Shown piece by piece: positions 59,828-64,000 of a stretch of 64,000 bases of DNA (the first letter of the stretch is position 1; each line of letters begins with the position of its first letter). The DNA is taken from positions 10,145 to 74,144 of the forward strand of contig NZ_CAJLKP010000018.1 in assembly GCF_905207245.1 (NCBI RefSeq), given 5' to 3'. The stretch comes from an uncultured Bacteroides sp. GTDB taxonomy: Bacteria > Bacteroidota > Bacteroidia > Bacteroidales > Bacteroidaceae. Under the pieces are notes generated by a model, which was not told the origin of the DNA, did not search any database, and worked only from the letters and a program-made list of their open reading frames with translations. Position numbers and translations under genes: made by a program.

Positions 59828-62548
59828 TTATTTAAGTTTATATTTCTGAGTATTTACATTCCATCCTTTCAATACCAGGACAGCTCCCTCAACCAACTTC
59901 TCTTCTGCCGTTTCTATAGTGACCGTTTTCTTTTCACCCGGAACCAGGGAGAAGAAGTTATCCGAATAGAACGACGGGCGTATCGGGCTCATCTTTGCAT
60001 TCAGGAACTGCAACTGATTAAAGAAAGCAATGCCATTGGACGTATTCTTCAATGTGATATCTACGAAATAACGACCGCCTGCCTGACGTGTCTTATAAGA
60101 GAGTTTCACATTAGCTGCTTTCAACTTGCTCAAGTCTTCAAAACCTGAAGATGCAGGCCCAGTCAGCGTCTTGCTGCCTTCATACTTATCATTTGATCTC
60201 CAATAGAAGTTGGAAGAAACATCCTTGCCCTTCTCATCTTTCAGCAACAGTTTGATGAAATGAACCTGAGAGATATTTTCGGGGAAACGGATAGTCAGGA
60301 CGTCGTTGGCTACTCCATCTTCCGGCAGATTCACAGAGGCGGATTCTTCAAACACTTTCCGGCTGTTGATATCATACACCTGCGCTATCACCTTATAATT
60401 ATTGAAAGAGCGATAATAATCGTTCACCACAGATACGGTATTCTTCAAATAATCGAACTGCGCATGCAGCGGTTCCAATGAATTGGCGGTATGATAGAGT
60501 GAAGCGGTAGGCTCCAAAGACCAATCCCACATGCGGGAAGACACCTGACGCATGGAGCAATTATGATACCAGAACAGAAGTCCGGAACAGAAGCGGTCAC
60601 CGTAATCCAATTTATTATAGTTCCATACTTCCCAAATACTCTTGGAGTTTATAGCACCCAGTAATTGCCCTTTTTGGGCGAATTCATCGATAGAAGATGA
60701 CTTTCCATAGTGGTTTACCAAGTCAGTATACATCGTAGTCATCAGATGGAAACCATTTCCATCCAAATAATCCCATACCTCCTTATTGATAGGCCAAAGG
60801 TCTTTTTCATCCATCATCTCACGAAGGATTTCCACCGTAGGCAACGTGGGAGCACCATATTCCGGATTGAAACCATCGACACGACTTCCACGGGGAGATG
60901 CCGTATTTTCATAGTGTTGCATCGGGTTCACCTGCTTGTAAGGACTTCCATCGTGTACTCCGGCACATTCCGACTGCATCTGATAACCTCGTGTACCATC
61001 CAGTTTGTTGAGCAGTTCAGGTGTACCTGTAACTTCTGTACTTTCATTGGAAGCTACGTAATAAGCCAAAGAAGGATGGTTGCGGATGCGTTTCACAGTA
61101 GACACCACATTATCCATATAGTTACCCTTATCATGCGGATGACGTGTATCACCTGTCATCCAGAACTCCTGCCATACCAATAACCCCATTTCATCGCACA
61201 ATTGGAAGAAGTAATCTGATTCGGCAATACCACCTCCCCACATGCGCAGGAGGTTGACACCCGATTGACGGCTGTACCGAAGTTCGGCATATGTACGTTC
61301 ATCCGAAGTTCTCTGCATAGCCTCCGGTATCCAGTTCGTTCCCCGGATAAAGAGACGCTTGCCATTCACATAGAAGACACGTGATTTATCAGGCGTGTTC
61401 GTATCGGAAGTGATTTCCCTGATACCAAACTTCGTTTTTACCGAATCACAGACCACTCCGTCGATGGATACGGTCATTTTCAGCTCATACAGGTTCTGAG
61501 GGCCTTTGTTTACAGGCCACCACAAACGGGGGGAGTCAATCACCAACTGAGGGAACTCGTCCGGAGAGAAAGACAATAGTTTTTCTTCTCCACGCATCAC
61601 TTTCAGTTTTTTCTCGAAAGTAATATTCTCACCCACAATCTCACCTTTCACCGTGCAATTGATCGGGTTAAAGCCAGTAGTCGGATTCACAACCTCCACA
61701 GAAATGGATTCACGGGCTTGATCGTAGCCGGGCTTACGCAACTCAGACTTTACGAAAGGATGACGCAACGCCACTTTGCCCGTAGCATAAAGAGAGATGT
61801 TCTTCCAGATACCGGTATTACGATCGCGGATACCATCCATGAAAGTAAAATCCCAACCCACGGTCATCAGCATGGTGGTGTTTAACCCGATGTTTCCATT
61901 TCCTCCATTGTGGAACTCTCCCACTGCACCCCATGATTTCGGCTTGGTACTGCCGGGAACATCCACCGGATATACTTTTATTGCCAAGGCATTATTCTTG
62001 CCTATCTCCACAAAGCTGGTCACGTCGATGTAATCCTGCAAGAACATACCTTTCATGGTACTAAGCAGATTTCCATTCACCCATACCTCGGCACGGTAGT
62101 TAATGCCGTCCACTTGCAGCCATACATGCTTTCCCTTGAATGATTCGGGAACAGTGAACTCAGTACGGAACCAATAGGTGTAGAAGTCACGCCCGGTTTC
62201 TGAGATATCCGGTATCAACTTCGATTCTATCTTGTTGTTGATTCCATAGTAAGGTTCTGGATATTTCCGGTTATGCACCAGTGAATTCAGAACCGTACCG
62301 GGCACAATGGCAGGCATCCAGTTTTCTGTAGAATAACTTAATAAAGACACTTTCTCTCCGGGGTCCGTCACATCTCCCGCCTTTATCATTTTCCACTGAT
62401 AATCTCCGTTATGGGCAATTTCTGAATCAAGCCAGATACGTCCGGAGTTTCTGACATCATTTACCTGGCTTTGTCCGGTTACTACCGTCGAATAGGAAAA
62501 CAACAGTATAACAAAGGTAAGGGCTTTGGCCCAACAGCTTATATTCAT
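59828..62548 (-). CDS. GH2 family beta-glycosidase (exo-beta-D-glucosaminidase/mannosidase-like)
   Basis: 906 residues with a Sec signal (TFVILLFSYSTVVTGQ). Sugar-binding jelly-roll, Ig-like domain and TIM barrel: RGTNWIPEAM, LLRMWGGGIAESDYFFQLCDEMGLLVWQEF, acid/base Glu in VASNESTE, and a candidate nucleophile Glu in PEYGAPTLPT. Two C-terminal Ig-like domains follow. Family knowledge: this layout fits GH2 beta-mannosidase and exo-glucosaminidase subgroups rather than beta-galactosidases. It lies 11 bases upstream of the FAD oxidoreductase. Confidence 0.88.
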   Translation of the reverse strand: MNISCWAKALTFVILLFSYSTVVTGQSQVNDVRNSGRIWLDSEIAHNGDYQWKMIKAGDVTDPGEKVSLLSYSTENWMPAIVPGTVLNSLVHNRKYPEPYYGINNKIESKLIPDISETGRDFYTYWFRTEFTVPESFKGKHVWLQVDGINYRAEVWVNGNLLSTMKGMFLQDYIDVTSFVEIGKNNALAIKVYPVDVPGSTKPKSWGAVGEFHNGGNGNIGLNTTMLMTVGWDFTFMDGIRDRNTGIWKNISLYATGKVALRHPFVKSELRKPGYDQARESISVEVVNPTTGFNPINCTVKGEIVGENITFEKKLKVMRGEEKLLSFSPDEFPQLVIDSPRLWWPVNKGPQNLYELKMTVSIDGVVCDSVKTKFGIREITSDTNTPDKSRVFYVNGKRLFIRGTNWIPEAMQRTSDERTYAELRYSRQSGVNLLRMWGGGIAESDYFFQLCDEMGLLVWQEFWMTGDTRHPHDKGNYMDNVVSTVKRIRNHPSLAYYVASNESTEVTGTPELLNKLDGTRGYQMQSECAGVHDGSPYKQVNPMQHYENTASPRGSRVDGFNPEYGAPTLPTVEILREMMDEKDLWPINKEVWDYLDGNGFHLMTTMYTDLVNHYGKSSSIDEFAQKGQLLGAINSKSIWEVWNYNKLDYGDRFCSGLLFWYHNCSMRQVSSRMWDWSLEPTASLYHTANSLEPLHAQFDYLKNTVSVVNDYYRSFNNYKVIAQVYDINSRKVFEESASVNLPEDGVANDVLTIRFPENISQVHFIKLLLKDEKGKDVSSNFYWRSNDKYEGSKTLTGPASSGFEDLSKLKAANVKLSYKTRQAGGRYFVDITLKNTSNGIAFFNQLQFLNAKMSPIRPSFYSDNFFSLVPGEKKTVTIETAEEKLVEGAVLVLKGWNVNTQKYKLK

Positions 62549-62600
62549 TTTATAAGTATTAAATAGAATTTCGATACAAGATTACTAAAGTGGCACAGTT

Positions 62601-63704
62601 TTATTCCTCCAGAAGCGCCACTGCACACCAAAGGTAAGGAGCTTGTCCATGATAATCGCCTACATTTTGCTTACGATCATAATAGTACTGCTTGTCATTC
62701 TTCTTGTTGGTGCCTTCACAAACGGATTTCACATTGTTGTTCTCATCTATGTATTTCACCATACCCATCCATGCCTTGCGGGCAGCGGGTGCATATTCTT
62801 TGGCATCCAGCCAACCGTTCTTCACTCCCTTGATAAAAGCAAAAGTAAACATGGCCGAACCTGAGGTTTCGAGCCAACAGTCTGAATGATCCAATAATTG
62901 ATGCCACAGACCATTAGAAGACTGATATTTCTTCAAACTTTTCATCATAGTGAGATAGCCGTGCATGATTCGCGGACGATATTCACTGTCTTCGGGCAGG
63001 CTGCTCAACAACTCTGCCATACCGGCAGCCATCCAACCATTACCTCTGCTCCAATAGAAAGGAACATCCGGAGCATGATAGAAAAGACCGTTCGGGCGTT
63101 GAAGCTCGTCCAGATACATCACCATCTCTCTTGCAGCCCGGTCTATGTATTTGCGGTCACCGGTAATTCTATAAGCCTGAGTCTGCACAATGGTAATCAT
63201 GTACATATCGTCAATCCATAAACGCGTCTGCCAGGAATAACCTTTCTGGTCCCATTCTTTTTCTTTCGGTTTCGCGTTTGCGGGGAGCTGCCATTGGGTG
63301 TCGGCATAAGGAAGACCCAAGTCCAGATAGCGTTGATCCTTTGTTATCTTATACAGTTCCAGAGGCAAACTACCGAACATATTTACATCCACGTGATTCA
63401 TGATAGGCAATAAAGCCTTTTCCGTAGTGAAGAGAAGTTCAAATCTGTTCTGCAGCAACTTCACAAGTTCCTGATCGTTGGTAAGCGCTGCGAACTTCAG
63501 CCCTCCGTTCCAGGTGAAAGTTTCGGGATAACTAATCCACTTCCCTATGTGAAGCATATGTTTTCCATCTACAAAATGATATGCCAAACGTTTGCCTACT
63601 TCTTCCGGTTTATATCCTTCCGGAAAATCTTTTAGCAAGTTTGTCTGACCAAACAGTAATTGAATTGGAAGCAGAAACAGCAATAATAATGACTTTTTGC
63701 GCAT
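62601..63704 (-). CDS. GH105 unsaturated glucuronyl/galacturonyl hydrolase, copy 2
   Basis: 367 residues, signal KSLLLLFLLPIQLLFG. Same motifs as copy 1 (WIDDMYMITIVQTQAY, YHAPDVPFYWSRGNGW, SGSAMFTFAFIKGVKNGWL). It is the first gene of the right-hand PUL unit, 74 bases after the -7 box. Two close GH105 copies within 7 kb suggest either recent duplication with dosage benefit or distinct preferences for unsaturated glucuronate versus galacturonate. Confidence 0.92.
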   Translation of the reverse strand: MRKKSLLLLFLLPIQLLFGQTNLLKDFPEGYKPEEVGKRLAYHFVDGKHMLHIGKWISYPETFTWNGGLKFAALTNDQELVKLLQNRFELLFTTEKALLPIMNHVDVNMFGSLPLELYKITKDQRYLDLGLPYADTQWQLPANAKPKEKEWDQKGYSWQTRLWIDDMYMITIVQTQAYRITGDRKYIDRAAREMVMYLDELQRPNGLFYHAPDVPFYWSRGNGWMAAGMAELLSSLPEDSEYRPRIMHGYLTMMKSLKKYQSSNGLWHQLLDHSDCWLETSGSAMFTFAFIKGVKNGWLDAKEYAPAARKAWMGMVKYIDENNNVKSVCEGTNKKNDKQYYYDRKQNVGDYHGQAPYLWCAVALLEE

Positions 63705-63778
63705 AAGGTTAATTCTTTATTTATTAGACATTAAGAAACTTACAATTGTTATCATAGTACAATCACTATCAATGATGG

Positions 63779-63786
63779 CAAAGATA
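63779..63786 (-). promoter_or_regulatory. -7 box of the right-hand PUL operon
   Basis: Minus-strand TATCTTTG, a full consensus -7 motif, 74 bases before the GH105 start. No -33 TTTG is seen at the expected distance, in keeping with activator dependence. Confidence 0.55.
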
Positions 63787-63944
63787 GCGCGTAGTATGTT
63801 TTCAGAAGGGAATATGTATCCCAATAAATAGAAGAAATATCTCAAAATCGCATAAGAAATCACAAATTCATTTCAAATGACGCTGATGTTGGGAATTAAT
63901 TCTTTTTTGTAACGGATTTGAATGAAATGATATACTGAGTATCT

Positions 63945-63971
63945 ATCATTCTGAGCGTAGTCGAAGAATCT
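63945..63971. repeat. Dispersed repeat, copy 2
   Basis: ATCATTCTGAGCG followed by TAGTCGAAGAATCT matches, with small differences, the minus strand of the copy at 37293-37321. It lies in the otherwise empty segment upstream of the PUL promoter. Confidence 0.55.
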
Positions 63972-64000
63972 CTTCCCCTACTGTATAGCGCAGCCTTATG

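Overview
The window is chromosomal DNA of a gut-type Bacteroides. The signs are a SusC/SusD pair inside a polysaccharide utilisation locus (PUL), many Sec or lipoprotein signals, promoters of the Bacteroides TTTG / TAnnTTTG type, and family-typical genes (S46 dipeptidyl-peptidase, DUF6266, TPR-type sensor kinase, fused SpmA/SpmB). The species cannot be fixed from sequence alone. No rRNA, tRNA, CRISPR array or intact insertion sequence was seen.

Region 1 (1-10.6 kb) is mostly housekeeping. Two paralogous AAA-type ATPases flank a secreted phosphodiesterase. They are followed by an M16 peptidase, a single-domain SIS sugar-phosphate isomerase overlapping a PfkB kinase, a lipoprotein tyrosine phosphatase, a DEAD-box helicase with a DbpA-type tail, and an EamA transporter.

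Region 2 (10.6-15.0 kb) is an oxidative-stress island: dps, divergent oxyR, then ahpC-ahpF. A 31-bp element is shared, in the matching orientation, by the dps and ahpC promoters and abuts the -33 box in both. It is the best OxyR operator candidate. A degenerate 22-bp tandem repeat lies between oxyR and ahpC.

Region 3 (15.0-23.0 kb) holds a DPP7-like S46 peptidase and a leftward run of AAA ATPase, TOPRIM-like DUF3226 protein, ruvB, a polysaccharide flippase and a DUF389 membrane protein. The first two resemble the ATPase + TOPRIM layout of some anti-phage systems.

Region 4 (23.1-29.4 kb) is the most unusual part. It is a leftward six-gene RiPP-type operon built around a Cys-rich precursor with strict CXXX periodicity and a twin-arginine lipoprotein-like signal. 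It encodes a radical SAM/SPASM maturase, a second SPASM-like maturase without the radical SAM cysteines, a 93-residue accessory protein, and two lipoproteins (Ig/FN3-like and beta-propeller). A near-consensus promoter and a roughly 230-nt structured leader precede it. The leader can form either a terminator-like helix with a U-run or a competing long-range helix, and a strong terminator ends the operon.

Region 5 (29.4-37.6 kb) has DUF6266, an AlkD-like glycosylase, a TPR histidine kinase, a sialate O-acetylesterase-like enzyme, SpmAB, YbeY and a large inverted-repeat element.

Region 6 (37.6-63.7 kb) is a leftward PUL. From the promoter-distal right end the order is GH105, GH2, a secreted FAD oxidoreductase, GH130, GH105, GH115, GH31, a GH63-like enzyme, SusC, SusD, two GH43 and an unrecognised secreted (alpha/alpha)-toroid-like protein. 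The enzyme set points to a glucuronic acid- and arabinose-bearing plant heteropolymer. No endo-acting depolymerase, surface glycan-binding protein or HTCS regulator is in view.
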